Source of the DNA: Lutjanus erythropterus | Lineage: Eukaryota > Chordata > Actinopteri > Lutjaniformes > Lutjanidae | Direction: 5' to 3' | Assembly: GCA_020091685.1 (NCBI GenBank) | Contig: CM034594.1 | Location: 5,640,903-5,704,902 of the forward strand | Length of the DNA stretch: 64,000 bases | Part shown: piece by piece, positions 14,401-25,449 of the stretch | How positions within the stretch are numbered: the stretch's first letter is position 1 | How the letters are laid out: each line of letters starts with the position of its first letter | Program-made: the position numbers and the translations under genes | Notes under the pieces: generated by a model | What the model was told of the DNA's origin: nothing | The model's input: the letters and a program-made list of their open reading frames with translations, nothing else | Database searches by the model: none

Positions 14401-15831
14401 AGTTCCTGTTTCTGTTCTGGATTTTTCTCTGTGGTTTTTTGCGCTTTCATTTTATTTTTTATTTTTTGGACCTTAGAGTTTGTTTGTTTTTTCACCTGAA
14501 ATCCTCAGCCACCTTTTGTTTGTTTGCTTTTCCTTATCAGTGACTTTATTGAAGTCACCATTTGTTCATTTATTGCATTTGTCCTGTCTGCATTTTTGGT
14601 TCCCCCTGTGAGCTGAACCCCTGACAGTAAAACAGCAAACTCCAAAGGCCAACAAAGAGAAAAAAATGAGAGTCCAAAAACTGCAAAAATCCAGAACAAA
14701 AACAGGAACACTCAAAGACACACAAACGCTGGAGAAGAGGACCTGACACCTGAAGACGGCAACATACAGTGAGACAGGCAACGACTTCACTCGTCATGTA
14801 TTTTCAGAACTGTGGCCTTTTGTTTGCAGGATAACAGGCTTATCTTTATACTGACAGACAATTAACGGTTAAAAACAGCTGATCAACTTACAGCAGAGGA
14901 CTCGGCGTTGCTTGTTTTGTCAGTTTAAGAGGCTGCGTGCATCCTGTGCTCCTGCAGTGCTCCTGCAGTCTGCCTGTTTCTGCCATATCTAGGGAGGAGG
15001 GGCCAGGGGGAAATAACTCATTTCAACCGTCTGTTTGGATTGCTGTATTCATTTTTGCAAGTGCAATGCCAACATATTGCTCCTTTAATGACAACAGTCA
15101 TAAACATTCGTGTAGACTACATAGATGTTCGTGGAGGGTATTATGACATGGTTGTGACAGTGAAATGACAGTCTATTGTACACACCTTCAAATGAAGTGT
15201 TTCTGTTTTTAAAAAATGTTTAAAACTGTGTTAAATTAAGCATCTCCACAGTCAAATAACTGCTTTTGTTGTTGTTGTTTTCACATGCAAAACAACATGC
15301 AGTGATCTGTGGGGACTCTTTACTCTTTCACTTTAAACTCATCCAGAATAAATATTTGTTTCTGTTTTGATTTAATACAGGATACTCCTGTAATGTACTA
15401 TTTTATACTGCCATCAAGCTCCCTGCCATCGTTGGTCCCCGGCTGCCTCTGCATGTGTTTTTTCTATGGCAGTTTTTTTGGTAAAACCTAAAATAGAGCT
15501 TGAAAACAAGTGATGCAATGGAAGGAAATGGTTTAAAAACTTATATTAGTGTCTAATATAAGAGTCTCTTTATTCCCCAATTTTCTTGCTTTCTCTCTCT
15601 TCCTCTAATAATTTCTTTTCTTGTCTCTCCTCAGGTGTATTCATCATATGCTGGCTGCCATTTTTCATTACGCATATCTTGAACACCCACTGCACGAAAT
15701 GCAAGGTTCCTGCTGAGGTGTATAATGCTTTCACTTGGCTGGGCTACGTGAATAGTGCTGTAAATCCCATCATATATACCACCTTTAATGTCGAGTTCAG
15801 AAAGGCATTCATTAAGATCTTGCACTGCTAA
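961..15831 (+). CDS. drd2: Dopamine D2 receptor, 3' six coding exons (gene partial at the left window edge)
   Basis: Joined exons 961-1070, 8130-8266, 10853-11061, 12746-12832, 13141-13531 and 15635-15831 give 376 codons plus TAA. Each junction is GT-AG and frame-compatible. The product is a class A GPCR for dopamine, Gi/o-coupled by family knowledge. Visible landmarks are the TM3 ligand Asp in TLDVMMC, the DRY motif split across the first intron, TM5 serines in [13 protein letters not shown], the TM6 CWLPF motif, the TM7 NPIIY motif, and a C-terminus ending KILHC, with no tail beyond helix 8 and a probable palmitoylated Cys. Extracellular cysteines in IHCDIF and ESLCVI would form the usual disulfide. 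The third intracellular loop is long and polar (about 160 residues), typical of D2-like receptors. The exon carrying the N-terminus, TM1 and TM2 is absent, so it must lie left of position 1. The gene converges on ankk1. The D2 rather than D3/D4 call is very sure; which teleost copy it is cannot be told here. Confidence 0.97.
1735..1815. repeat. Dispersed repeat, first copy
   Basis: Shares an interrupted block with 51,085-51,160: a ggg..cactgg.cacc..tgaaa core, then a cca.cc.attatcctcaa tail. Both copies are diverged. The family was not identified. Confidence 0.55.
2431..2465. repeat. (TG)n microsatellite
   Basis: About 17 uninterrupted TG units inside a drd2 intron. A polymorphic marker is likely. 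Confidence 0.95.
4328..4445. repeat. Fish LINE/SINE 3'-tail-like fragment
   Basis: Begins with short tandem aatcag units and continues gtttatttcc, the form of the common fish tail that reads aatcagaatcagcttta. It ends in an (AT)n stretch at 4427-4440. Assignment is by memory of the motif, so the family is uncertain. Confidence 0.45.
5925..6310. repeat. Dispersed repeat family X, copy 1
   Basis: Shares ordered blocks with copies near 20,340 and 24,095: a (c)atttttggatta block, then ctgccaa..tg, ccaccac and aatggctctt.ag motifs. No coding capacity. Probably an old non-autonomous element; its ends are not defined. Confidence 0.55.
7621..7810 (-). mobile_element. tRNA-derived SINE
   Basis: On the - strand it starts GGGGCGCCCC. 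It has an A-box-like gcgtagttggtagg (+ positions about 7785-7798) and a perfect B box GGTTCGATTCC (7725-7735). A pyrimidine-rich body follows, with a tail containing AATAAAGGCAAAAAGCC. The pol III boxes are correctly ordered and spaced. The element sits antisense in a drd2 intron, is close to full length, and is of a kind common in perch-like fishes. It is not a functional tRNA because cloverleaf arms and an anticodon loop cannot be drawn. Confidence 0.85.
8130..8266 (+). CDS. drd2: drd2 exon: intracellular loop 2 and TM4
   Basis: 137 nt. The first base completes the DRY Arg codon, then the exon reads [16 protein letters not shown] and on through TM4 to LFGLNNT. Acceptor ccctcacag, donor gtaaga. 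It is nearly identical to mammalian D2 across loop 2 and TM4. Confidence 0.97.
8267..10852. other. drd2: drd2 intron, about 2.6 kb
   Basis: No exon found. It contains a hAT-like TIR fragment at about 9,897-10,026. Otherwise unremarkable AT-rich sequence. Confidence 0.8.
9897..10026. mobile_element. Degraded hAT-like MITE fragment
   Basis: Repeated aacagtaacag units and an end reading gtgttactactctaacacactg resemble the CAGTGTTGGG...GTTACT termini of fish hAT MITEs, such as the intact one at 55,429. No matching left end or target duplication was found. Confidence 0.35.
10853..11061 (+). CDS. drd2: drd2 exon: extracellular loop 2, TM5 and start of loop 3
   Basis: 209 nt. The split codon gives Ala, then [16 protein letters not shown]. 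The loop-2 Cys and TM5 serines are present, followed by the basic [10 protein letters not shown] stretch used for G-protein coupling. It ends in phase 0 at a Lys codon with donor gtgagc. It is longer than the mammalian exon because of additional residues at the start of the third intracellular loop. Confidence 0.96.
11062..12745. other. drd2: drd2 intron before the cassette exon
   Basis: About 1.7 kb with no exon. Near 11,400-11,450 it has short ggtactggtactggta repeats. Near 12,652 a 14-bp unit (acctgtgcttagac type) is duplicated in tandem. The 3' end has a T-rich acceptor. Confidence 0.8.
12746..12832 (+). CDS. drd2: drd2 87-nt cassette exon (D2 long-isoform insert)
   Basis: Exactly 87 nt, 29 codons, phase 0 at both ends, so it can be skipped without a frame change. 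The encoded peptide starts [12 protein letters not shown] and ends [12 protein letters not shown], matching the 29-residue insert that separates mammalian D2L from D2S. Acceptor ttcatttcag, donor gtatgt. Alternative use in this species is inferred from length, phase and homology. Confidence 0.95.
12833..13140. other. drd2: drd2 intron after the cassette exon (308 nt)
   Basis: The shortest drd2 intron in the window. It is the one that must compete when the 87-nt exon is skipped. It is T-rich with a gtatgt donor and a ctcag acceptor. No repeat seen. Confidence 0.85.
13141..13531 (+). CDS. drd2: drd2 exon: third intracellular loop and start of TM6
   Basis: 391 nt. It starts [18 protein letters not shown], an acidic block, followed by a Gln/Ser/Pro-rich low-complexity stretch, then the conserved basic segment [17 protein letters not shown] at the TM6 entry. 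The middle differs strongly from mammals, as expected for this loop. Acceptor cttgctcag, donor gtatgc. The exon is noticeably GC-richer than its flanks. Confidence 0.95.
13600..14130. repeat. Degraded DNA-transposon-like repeat
   Basis: Two similar segments, near 13,895-13,920 and 14,000-14,030, share tcaaataaa.tggtac and tttggact. Several tgtcat/gacatta motifs occur in both orientations. This fits an old MITE with a subterminal duplication. Ends are not resolved. Confidence 0.4.
14346..14750. repeat. LTR-like fragment with an inverted partial copy
   Basis: A segment starting tgtcaggtcttctg (14,347) and ending ccctgaca (about 14,627) has TG...CA ends and TGTCAGG/CCTGACA inverted termini. Positions about 14,635-14,750 repeat part of it in reverse orientation, ending ggacctgaca. 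Read as a solo-LTR-like fossil next to an inverted partial copy. It has no coding parts and is old and broken. The family is unknown. Confidence 0.4.
15635..15831 (+). CDS. drd2: drd2 last coding exon: TM6, TM7 and C-terminus
   Basis: 197 nt including TAA at 15829-15831. The first two bases complete a Gly codon, then [15 protein letters not shown], a loop with three cysteines (THCTKCK region), [15 protein letters not shown] and the terminal [11 protein letters not shown]. Acceptor tctcctcag. Confidence 0.97.
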
Positions 15832-16620
15832 ATGGCAGCATCACTGATCAGACTGAAGGAGGGATGCTGAATAAAAGCATCTCTTCTGGCAAATACCTCA
15901 TCCTGTTCAGGAAAACGCACCACAGGAGGAAACTGCGATCTGCTTTTTAACGTTATGGAGCTGAGAGACTGAAAAGCTGAAAGTGTCTTATTGATAAAGG
16001 CATGTTGGCTCTATATGTGAATTGTTTGTGGAGTCCCTGTTCTCCAAATCACTGAATGTAAAACAAGAAATGTCTGTAACAAATGACCTGTTTCATGAAG
16101 GAAAAGAAAAAAAAATAACATTGTTCTCTAAAAATCATTGTGCTTGTCACGTAAGGAGCCATCTGTGTATACCACACACATACAAGTTGCAAACGGCTAT
16201 TTATTGTGTGTGTGTGCTTTATGTTTTGATGATGGAAATATTCTGCAAATCTTATAGATATCAAGTCAGTGTTCATTGCAGTGTTAAAATGGAAACGTGA
16301 GCTCTTAATCTTCAACATAATCTTAAAATTACTGATTGGAATATGTGTTAAAAACAAGAGACTATTTACTTGTTGTATAATGTGGCAATGCCAATATCCA
16401 CATATTTGCAATTTTATAAATTGAAAAATCATACACATAGATTATTGTTATTATTATTATTTGCTGTACATAGTTTTTCTTAACACATTAATTGTGATTA
16501 TATGCCTGCAAATGGAAATGTGATGCATGCTACACTGCTCCTCTACTTGACTTCTCATGAAATGTATGTTTAACAAAAAACTACAAATGACGTCCAATAA
16601 ATGAAGACACTGTAAAGTGC
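15832..16620 (+). other. drd2: drd2 3' untranslated region (probable)
   Basis: AT-rich sequence after the TAA with no coding potential. A canonical AATAAA lies at 16596-16601 and is the most likely polyadenylation signal. A second AATAAA at 16976-16981 could serve a longer transcript. The cleavage position is inferred. Confidence 0.6.
16596..16601 (+). terminator. drd2: Polyadenylation signal AATAAA for drd2
   Basis: Canonical hexamer about 765 nt after the stop codon, with TG-rich sequence downstream (cactgtaaagtgcc, then gtgttcgctgtgtg). An alternative copy is at 16976. Confidence 0.5.
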
Positions 16621-16621
16621 C

Positions 16622-17258
16622 ACATGAATATCAGTGTTCGCTGTGTGTACAAAGATACACCCATAAATGACTTATGTCATTATTCAGAAGCCTCTCTTTA
16701 TGCCCACGACTGGTTTGCAGTTTCAGTAATGTTGTTTACTGGAAGTAACTCTGAGAACTGCTGCAGTGGAGTTGTACCGTGGCAAAGTAATGACCTGTAC
16801 GTGGACTTTACAGCTTCCAGGTATAATCACGAAGGTGTGTGCAACCCCTGAAGCACCTCCCTGGGGACGTTTGCTGAGTAAGAATGAGGCGAACTTGGCA
16901 AAACTGAAACAGTAGTTACAGCAATACATCTGTCATTTTTGTGGGCGCAAAATCCTGCATCATTTTCAGCTCAACAATAAAGACATTATTATCAACTATG
17001 GTACGTTAATGTTTTGATGAATATCAGCCACAGAGGACAGTAAGTGAAATCACATGAATTTATAACTGTCAGGCCCTATATTAAAATCTAGACAATATAA
17101 AGCCTGCAAAAAGTGGATTTTTTGTGGTGGAATATTTGTGGGAATCAGTCTGCAAAACACATGCACATCTTTCTTGTCCAGGTACTGAGTCCAAACCTGT
17201 ACAATTATTTCTGCTTTCCAATTATTTGCAACACTGTAGAATGCTCCCATTAAAAACA
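16622..17258. other. Intergenic sequence downstream of drd2
   Basis: AT-rich DNA with no exon. It carries the second possible drd2 poly(A) hexamer at 16,976. Confidence 0.6.
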
Positions 17259-17832
17259 GTACCACTTTACAATAAGACTACTCTTATAAATGGTTTATCA
17301 CGTGATCAAGTGATAGCACTGTTTTCATCAGGTGATGTGAGCTCGCTATTTGGCAAGATCCAGATACTGCTTACTACTAATTAATGTGACTAATGAGTTA
17401 CTAACAGTTATAACTGGCAAAGGAAGACTGATTGTAAAGTATACAGTGGTGCATGCTCAGAATGTCAAGATAAACAGTATTGCCAAAGCCTTATTGTATG
17501 ACTCTGATAATTTAATAACTTAATTTAATGCCAAATGAAACTTTCTGACTATTAAGATACGCTGACAGTGGTTAAATGCTAGTAACTCATTACCAAATAT
17601 CTGATGAGGCTGACAGGTATACGACATGCTGGTGATGAAGAAGAGAAAATAACCTAATTAGATCTGAGGCTTAACAGTACAGATAAATGTTGGCTCACTA
17701 TTTGGCAAGCAACAGGTCACGTTTGCCCTTTTTACCTAATGTGTTGTAACAGCTTAATAATTCAAAAAAGTCTTTAAAATTATAAACCATTTCAAAACCA
17801 TTTATAAGGGCAGTCGTGTTGTAAATTGGTAT
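17259..17832. mobile_element. Foldback MITE
   Basis: The left end (gtaccactttacaataag, then cttataaatggttta) is repeated in inverted form at the right end (accatttataaggg, then gttgtaaattggtat). The inverted arms span roughly 40 bp with mismatches. About 570 bp with no ORF. Non-autonomous DNA element, superfamily not assigned. Confidence 0.6.
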
Positions 17833-18269
17833 CAAAAACCCTTTATTACATTTAAAAAGTATAACGTTTTGAAATTGGCTCTTAATCATGGACAGAGGTG
17901 TCAAACTGAATCAGGTTTGTGTGTGACTGAACAGCCTCAGTTGCTCCTATTGAAGGTGTGATGCATGCTATAATAGTAACTAGACAAAAAGTGAGGAAAG
18001 GGGATTGGAGTCCCAGTATCAAACCAAAATGAAATCTAAACTGGTAAATTACACCCTGAGATTTCATGCTGTCCAACTCACCCTTTGAGTGACTTAACAT
18101 TTGTGAATGATTTTATTTCTCTGCTTGGTCTTTTAGTGAAATGTTTGTGTTTGTGTCCTTATTTGTGTAATGCTTTGACTTGAGTCCTTGATAATATTTT
18201 ATTTTTTATTCATTTTGTGTACACAGAGTGAGCTTTCATAGTACTTAATGGCACACACTCTGCCCCCTC
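17833..18269. other. Intergenic, nothing recognised
   Basis: AT-rich, no exon-like or repeat structure that I can name. Confidence 0.6.
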
Positions 18270-18781
18270 TCCCTCCTAGACTGGCACTTCTCTCCGTCTC
18301 CTTCTGTCTGTTTGTCGTGTTGTGCTCTGATTTCAGGAGTGGGATCAGGTGTGCAGGTGGTGGGCGACAAGCTGCTAATCATCCCCAATGTTCTCTGCTT
18401 TAAATACCGGCCTTCAACTCCACCACCCCGCCAGATTGTAGACGCTGCCACACAGTTAGTTCCAGTCTTTTTGAATTTCTTTTGCTTGCCTGCCCTTTTT
18501 ACTAACACTTGTATCCCTCTGCCTGCAGCATTCCCCGGCCCAACTCCTGCTGCCGTCCCACACCTGCTCTGCCTGTAAATTGCACTGGATCAGCTCAACT
18601 CGTCCTGGTTCTCTGGCCTCTCACTGCCTGGTTTCAGTTCCCCTGCCTTGCCCTGCTCTGCTCATCGGCTCATGCCACAGTCTTTGCTCTATTCTGACCA
18701 TCTGCTGCCCAGCCTCCACAGTTAATAAAACTTTGCTTTAGTTTCTAGCCTCTGCCTCTGTATTCTGTGTTTGGGTTCACT
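18270..18781 (+). repeat. Retroelement terminal-like segment (LTR-like)
   Basis: A pyrimidine-rich, GC-richer island with a TATA-like tttaaatacc at about 18,400, runs of ctgcctg/cctgct, an AATAAAA at about 18,724 and an end reading tctgtgtttgggttca. This composition and order resemble fish LTR termini. Target duplications were not found, so type and limits are uncertain. It is a fossil with no coding region. Confidence 0.35.
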
Positions 18782-19021
18782 TAAAGGGACAATTAACCCC
18801 CAGATATTTCCTCTTGTCTGTAGTGCTGTTTATCTCTGTCTGTCTTTTTCCAAAAATCATGACCTGGTTACTCGAGATAATCCACAGACCTTTTTGTGAG
18901 CAGTTTCATGTAGGAACTACTTTCTCTGTTGAAAGTAGTTCCGTTAAATTCTAAAGTAGTTCCAGTAGATTCTACTGCAGAAAGGAAGTGATTTTGATTT
19001 TGGAGTGAGCTGTCCCTTTTA
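18782..19021. mobile_element. Small MITE with internal hairpin
   Basis: Ends are taaagggaca and tgtccctttta, about 10-11 bp inverted. The interior has a perfect 12-bp hairpin, ggaactactttc / gaaagtagttcc, at 18,913-18,942 with a 6-nt loop. 240 bp, no ORF. Confidence 0.65.
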
Positions 19022-20339
19022 TAGTATTGATATTCCATATTGATTTTGGGGGCCTTTGTGAACAAAAGTAGTGGCGTTTCCACTGTTATACACAAAGTAT
19101 GATGTCATGCTTCTTTTTCACTAGTTAACATTGCCTGGGAATTTGTGAACATACACTCTTCTAGTCTACATTTCAAGGAGAATCTAACCCGGTGGTTTGA
19201 CTATCATTACCAGTTACAGTCCTGTGCCTGTAGCTATGCAAATGGGATGGACTGTGAAGTCCTATTTATTCAATGACATACAATATAATTATAATAATTG
19301 GCTTCACTTGAAATGTTTGGAAATAAAACTTTTCAGTCTATGTGGTGGTATGGAGACACTATAGAGCACTTTAGGAGTCAGAGCACGCTTTCAGTAGATG
19401 TATCTAACCTTCACGTGTCTTTGAAAAGGAGGCATGGTGTAAGGCCTTTGTTGTAGCTGTGAATTGCAGTTTTTCATGAGCAGTTTGAGCGTAACATCAG
19501 TCTTTGTGATGACCAAAGTCAGACCAAAGAAAGTACCATTACATCATTTTCAGGAAAGAAATCTGTGTAACAGCAGGCTAACATCATGAAGGGCAAGAGC
19601 CAGGAGCAACAACCGTAAGAACATGATATTCCTGAAACGCTGTTCACAATCACTGAGTCCAACCTCAGGGACAAAGGTAACCGAACGAAAAGTTCTGCTT
19701 TTCGAGGCAATTCATCACTTGTGGTGAGTGCTGCTGCTGGAGTTCACCTGTTCACATTGTGATGTTGTGTTTGAATCCAAAGAAACTAAATTGTTTTAGA
19801 TTGATGAATGGATGTTAACAGTTTTCTCCAATATAACAAACAGTAAAAGCAGAAGTTCATGCAAAAGTGATGAAAATTTATGATATAGCTTCAAGCACAT
19901 GGACATTGGCATTGAATTTTCCTTTTTGTGACACTCTGTACAACTTTAAAACTAATGTGTTATCCACTGTCACTCTCATTCTGCAGTCAAGTTAGCAATA
20001 ATACACATGTGATGGTTACACTTGTAAAATAAAGGTTCTGAAAAACATTTCAAGGCACCAAAAATACTTGGTTAGGATTAGGAAACAATCATGGTATGGT
20101 TCAATCAATCAGTCAGTCATTTATTACTGATCACATGACCGAGGTCAGTGGAATTTGTTTTTGGTACAGCATGGTAGGTGAGCTCCACACAGCAGTGTCA
20201 GGAACATCAAACACAGGAAAACAATAACATCAAAGTAGACACAATGTTTTTGGTCAGTATTGTTAATTTCCACCTTCATGACAACTGTAGAGAGGTTAGA
20301 TTTTTATATAACTCACCCTATTATATTATATTAATGCTG

Positions 20340-20600
20340 TCACAGGCGGCTAGCTGCCGAGAAGCCACTTCATTCAGCTGCTTCAGCTCCACTCACGCTC
20401 CACTTATTTACCCATTTTTTGATTAATCTAAGTGAGACAGAGTCAGGCACTGCCAAGCTGACAATGAGCACCACGGCTTCAAAACAGTGCTTCAGAAATC
20501 TATGGCTGGTGTCATCTGTTCCCAGCTTTAGTTAAGTTACATTTTCTTTACTGGTGTATCATACCAGCCAGTAACAACATAGACCTTCAGCAATCGCAAA
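20340..20600. repeat. Dispersed repeat family X, copy 2
   Basis: The blocks ctccactcac.ctccactt, cccattttttgatta and aggcactgccaa are shared in order with the copy at 24,095. The later part also matches the 5,925 copy. Diverged, non-coding. Confidence 0.6.
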
Positions 20601-23600
20601 CTCTTGTGAATTCCTTTTTGCAGCTCAAAACTTTATAATCTCTTTTCATTTCCTCTTTTCTTCGTCTAACAACAGTATCAGTAGAGAGGGTGTTTTGTCA
20701 GTTTCACCGAGTCCCTTCAGGCAGCGGCTGACTGATGCGATGTTCTCAGTGACACAGCTTAATGGACTTCCACCATCTCCTAGGATATTTGGATTCTGTT
20801 TGCCCCGTGGCAAACACTATCAGAGCGAAGTTGTTACAGAGGAGCGAGGAAACAGGTTTTATGATGACAAAGAAAATAAAAGACAATTGTTTCAATTAAC
20901 ACCGCCAATGAAATCTGATTTTGTGCCACATATTTCACAATAGTTGCTCCTGGGAAACCAGGTATGAAACTATTATTTGTCTGAAAAAAGCATGTCTTAT
21001 TGCAGTATTCAGTCACACACAATCCTCTTACAACCTGGTTTATGACAGGTCTTACTGTCTCTCTGCTATATATGGATCTCCTATTTTCCTGTGTGTCACA
21101 TGTATATATGATATTTCCATAATAAAATCCCTTGGGGGAATTTCTCACACCAATGTAGCTGATACTCTGTATTGCAATAGTTACTGAATCATTTTAATTA
21201 GCAGCTGTACAGGTTGGCAATTTATCAGCCTGTTCTTTATCCCAGATGGACGATACCGATGCTTTGTCAGACTCAGATGTAACCTTTAGTGCCTGTATGA
21301 GACGCACCGGGCTTTCAAGTAATTTCAACTTAAATCAATCTGTGTCAGGTGACATAAAGCGAGAGGGTCAATATATGGAGGAGGTGGGATGGATGGATGG
21401 ACAGTTCCCACAAAGACAGTGCTTTCACCCAGGTGGCCAGGATTTGTGTATCCTAATCTATCCTGATCAAAGTCAACCTAATCTGAAGTTTTAAGTTATA
21501 TAACATGACTTATTACACTGATGAACATTTGGGTTAATAGCTGAAGGGTTGGTTGGTGGCAGGCGGATGATTTGAGTGTACATGCAGATTTTAGTGAACT
21601 CAGAGCCCATCCGTACATCATTACATGCTTAATGTAACTACTGTTCTTATGATGGAAAGTTTACATACATTACCCAGCTATAACCGATTGCAAAATTAAA
21701 TCTTAGCCTGCCTTTATGAACAGTTCATGTCGTGAGTGTTATGCAGCGCTTGGGGACTGCAAGTCTGTATCACACTCTTCTCATCAACAGAGAAAGCAAC
21801 TGGACCAAGACGCCTCTCACAACAAAAAATATGCTCTGTCTGAGCAGGGTCTTACACGTAGTGATGATTTGATCTTCAAGCACTTAGAAAAAAAACTGTT
21901 ATGCAAAATGTGAATATTCTGTTTCCTTACTTGGACAAGAAAGAGTGATGGAGAAGCATTCCATTGTGCCCTTGCTAATGTTGTGTGTCTGTTGCTGAGT
22001 CTCATTGTTTTGTGAAGCACTTCATGATGTCTGTTAAACTTTTCATTATTATTAATGCCTTAACGTAAGCAAACTGTGACTGATTTAAGTCTTCAAATAC
22101 ATATTAAAAATGCCTTCTTACAGTGCCACATACAGAGGCTAAATGGTTTATTGTGCATCAGTTTAAGATGCTGAGAGGTGTGACAAACATTTTAGTATTT
22201 GAGGACCTGGGATGAGAAGTGGATGGCAAACCTATATAAAAATCAGTCATACAATACATTCATGAAGCTATATTATAGCCTTAAAGCACTCAATTTTCAT
22301 GTTTTGATGCTTTTAGAGCTTCAGTTTTAGGGTGTCTATAAAAGTTATTTAATTATCAACACACTCAAATGTACAAAACTGAATTTAGTGCCAGGGAAAC
22401 ATTCAGATTCAACCTGAGAATCACATCTGAATCAATGAATAATTAAGAGCTTGTTAGTGTAAACAGGGAATGCAAGACTCACACACTATAATTCACACTG
22501 ACAACCACATGTAGCCAGAGACACACGGCCACACACACACGAGCATGTTAAGTGGTTATTCTTCGTAATGGTAATGCAATCTTTTTGTACTCATTCCTTT
22601 TTGTCGGTCTATAAACAGCTGTGGTTTTGATCCCTCTTTTATCATCGTTGCCGCAGGGCAGCTCCATGTTTCTGATTAAATTTCTGATTACATCAGGGGA
22701 AATCTGTGAAGGCTGGCCAGCCTGCCCTCAGTGTCACTCTTCCTGCAGCTCCCCCCAGGGCTCCAATTCAAGCATCACTGATATACTGAAGATCCCTTCG
22801 ACTTTGGTGTTGTTATCCACAACACGGGCACACAAGCTGAGACCAACACATCCACTCACCCTCTCCTGTCCCCGTCAATCTCTGGCTTGTCCCTCGACAC
22901 CACGTCTGAAATGACATGTGATTGAGCAGTTGTACTCATCTGTGATTTATGTTACAGAGCCTATCAGTGATTTTGCTGCAAGGAATATCAAAAGTAATGT
23001 TGATATCAAAAAAGGCAACTTTGGCAGCCAGTTGTGCATGACACACAGGGTCTCCAAGGAGAGACTTCCTTATGTCTGTCTTCCCCCTTCAACCTCCAGC
23101 GGGTGCTTTCCCTCGTCACTTCTGTACAGTCGATGGCGATGCAGAACACAGTGACAGATGTGTCCAAAAATAGTCCCAGAGGTTGACGGAGGAGAGTTCA
23201 AACAGAGGCAGGGTTGGGTGCGCTGCATGTTCAAGCAATAAAGTCACTCTTAATTAACTGAATCATGATATGGTTCTTTAATTATTCAGATCTTCTTATA
23301 CCAAGGAGTCCTTTAAGTGTGATTACCAGTAGACCATCAACCAGCAGTCTTTCTGCTCTGCCCAAGGCCCCAAAGGCCGTGTGCTTAATGAGACAAAGTG
23401 ATACAATATGATAAAATCTTAAAGAGAATTTGCTAGTTATCCTCAAAGCACCGTTCAGCTGCATTTCAAGAGACACAAAGAAGTTCTCAAATGCAGTCGC
23501 CATTTACATGCATGTTTGCTTAAATTTCTTGCTTTTTTTCCATCAATTTAATTAGCTCATTTTAAAATTATATATTGCACATATGGTTTTCAAAAGATCT

Positions 23601-24094
23601 GTCTGTTTCTCATAGAGTTTTTTTTTATCAGGAAATCTATAAAATGAATAGAGATATTTTAATTTTTTTATTAGGAAGTTTGATCGGGTGTTGTGCTTTG
23701 AGGTATTTAGCCTATAAGCCTGACTTTTCTAACATGGTGAGACCAGGGGAGTAGTGGTAAACCCACCTTGATTGACACAGTTGATGAAAAAAGATAAGTA
23801 AACTTTGTAAAGAGGTGGTTAAACTAAGTTTACTTGGGTTTAACCCTCACTACGCCCTGGCCGAGACATTCTGGTCCATGGAATACTATGCTTGCTAATT
23901 TAAAACAGGCCGTAAGAAAAATACAATAAGAACAGATATATTGCTGTTTAAAGCCTGGTACAGAAACCAGAATGGGTTTCTATAGATAATCTCCCTGTTC
24001 ATGACAAATTTTACGGACATGATCTTTTATATAACTTACCGATTTAAATTACATCAAGGCTTGAAGTTATGCCTGCTTAAGGGTGTGCCTGCTT

Positions 24095-24510
24095 AGAGCG
24101 GCAGGTAGGTTTGTCCCACCTTAGCTCCACTCATACTCCACTTCTTTGTCCATTTTTGGATTAGGTGGGAGTTAGACCCAGCCCCCAGGTACAGCCATTT
24201 TGTCAAAGCGTGTAATGGCAGCATGATGTGATGATCTATGGTGCAAAAAGACTTTTCCCCCATCAACTCAGACATTGTGAAAGAAGCAGCTGTAAAATGG
24301 GAGATTAATCGTTTTGAGTAACACAACCCCTGCCAAACAGCATGCTGTAACCACTTCTCTATAATACATCCATGAGTCAGATGGAGTCAAGCACTGCCAA
24401 TATGACGGCAGCCAAAACCACCACACCTGGCTCATAATGGCTCTTTAGGAGCCTATGATGTCCAAGAGACTGTGGCCATGTTTTATACAGTCAACAATTA
24501 TGACCCTCAG
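24095..24510. repeat. Dispersed repeat family X, copy 3
   Basis: The longest of the three copies. It contains ctccactcatactccactt, ccatttttggatta, aagcactgccaa, ccaccacac and aatggctcttta in the same order as copies 1 and 2. Non-coding. Confidence 0.6.
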
Positions 24511-25449
24511 CAGAAACATCCTGACAAGTAGGCTAAGGTAAGCTAAGCACTGTGACCATATTTGTTTTTCTTCTTTTCTTGTTTTGTGAGGGCTTAGAAA
24601 AAATGTGTTAAATTGTGACAGAAATCATTTTGCTGCATGCTTTTGGCATTGCATCTAAGTCACAGACAGTCATTACCATGATCGCTACATCTCCAGTATG
24701 AGCACCACTACAAGATGTTAGAGAAGTGGTTATTAATGTTGGTGTGGAGACTTTTAATGTGTTTCCCACTTTAAAGGATAATAGGATAACATTATATTTG
24801 GAGTATCTATTACTTTCATTATTGTTAATTATTACCATTGTTACAGCATTAGTTATTTACTGTGTTGTTAGTGAGGCACTCAGTTGATCTGCCCACACTA
24901 ATCATCGAGGAGCTGATATGACATTTGAAGGAGGCCCTTTGAAGCACAGCAGCCCCTGTACTCTTATCATCATTCTAGCTCCGATGAGACATTCGCCGCT
25001 CTGAACAGCTCTTATCGTGACCTTTTTGAAATATTCTGTTTGCTGCAGTGGCTGTCCAACAGCTTGAGCACCGCTCTAGGATATCAGCAAGTATTAAATT
25101 ATTGCATTCATTCATGAGGTTGAATGAAATGCCTGTTTAAAGTATTAATATTCTCCCCCTTGTCACAACTTTTTATTAGGGCAATTATTGTTTCAAATGT
25201 AGCTTTAACCTCACGATTCTCACACATATTCATTTCTTTTTTCCACTAAAGTGACGATGGGTACAACTGAGAATAAAAAGGATGACAAATATTAAACAAC
25301 AAGCAGGGAGAATAATAACTTTTATGTACTTGACTGCAAGTTGTGCTCTAACAGCAAAGCCATGGAGATGAGATATGAATAAATATGGGAAATAATTAAA
25401 TAAGGAAAATTCACTATTCAATTTAAATTATCTTGCTCCAAATTATAGC

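Larger units (their letters stand above)
13532..15634. other. drd2: drd2 last intron, about 2.1 kb
   Basis: Contains two repeat structures: a tgacatta/gtcatgaa-rich region (13,600-14,130) and an inverted LTR-like pair (14,346-14,750). No exon is seen before the TM6/TM7 exon. Confidence 0.8.
19022..25449. other. Intergenic region with two copies of repeat family X
   Basis: No gene found. The short open frames here show no splice sites or motif content. Repeat family X copies are annotated separately; the rest is AT-rich sequence without recognisable structure. Confidence 0.6.

Noticed and set aside
18312-18697. Overlapping open frames of 60-90 codons
   Set aside because: They lie in a pyrimidine-rich retroelement-terminus-like segment and have no homology or splice context.
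22621-23154. Two adjacent open frames of 97 and 78 codons
   Set aside because: No recognisable motif, no convincing splice sites and no known neighbour; probably chance.
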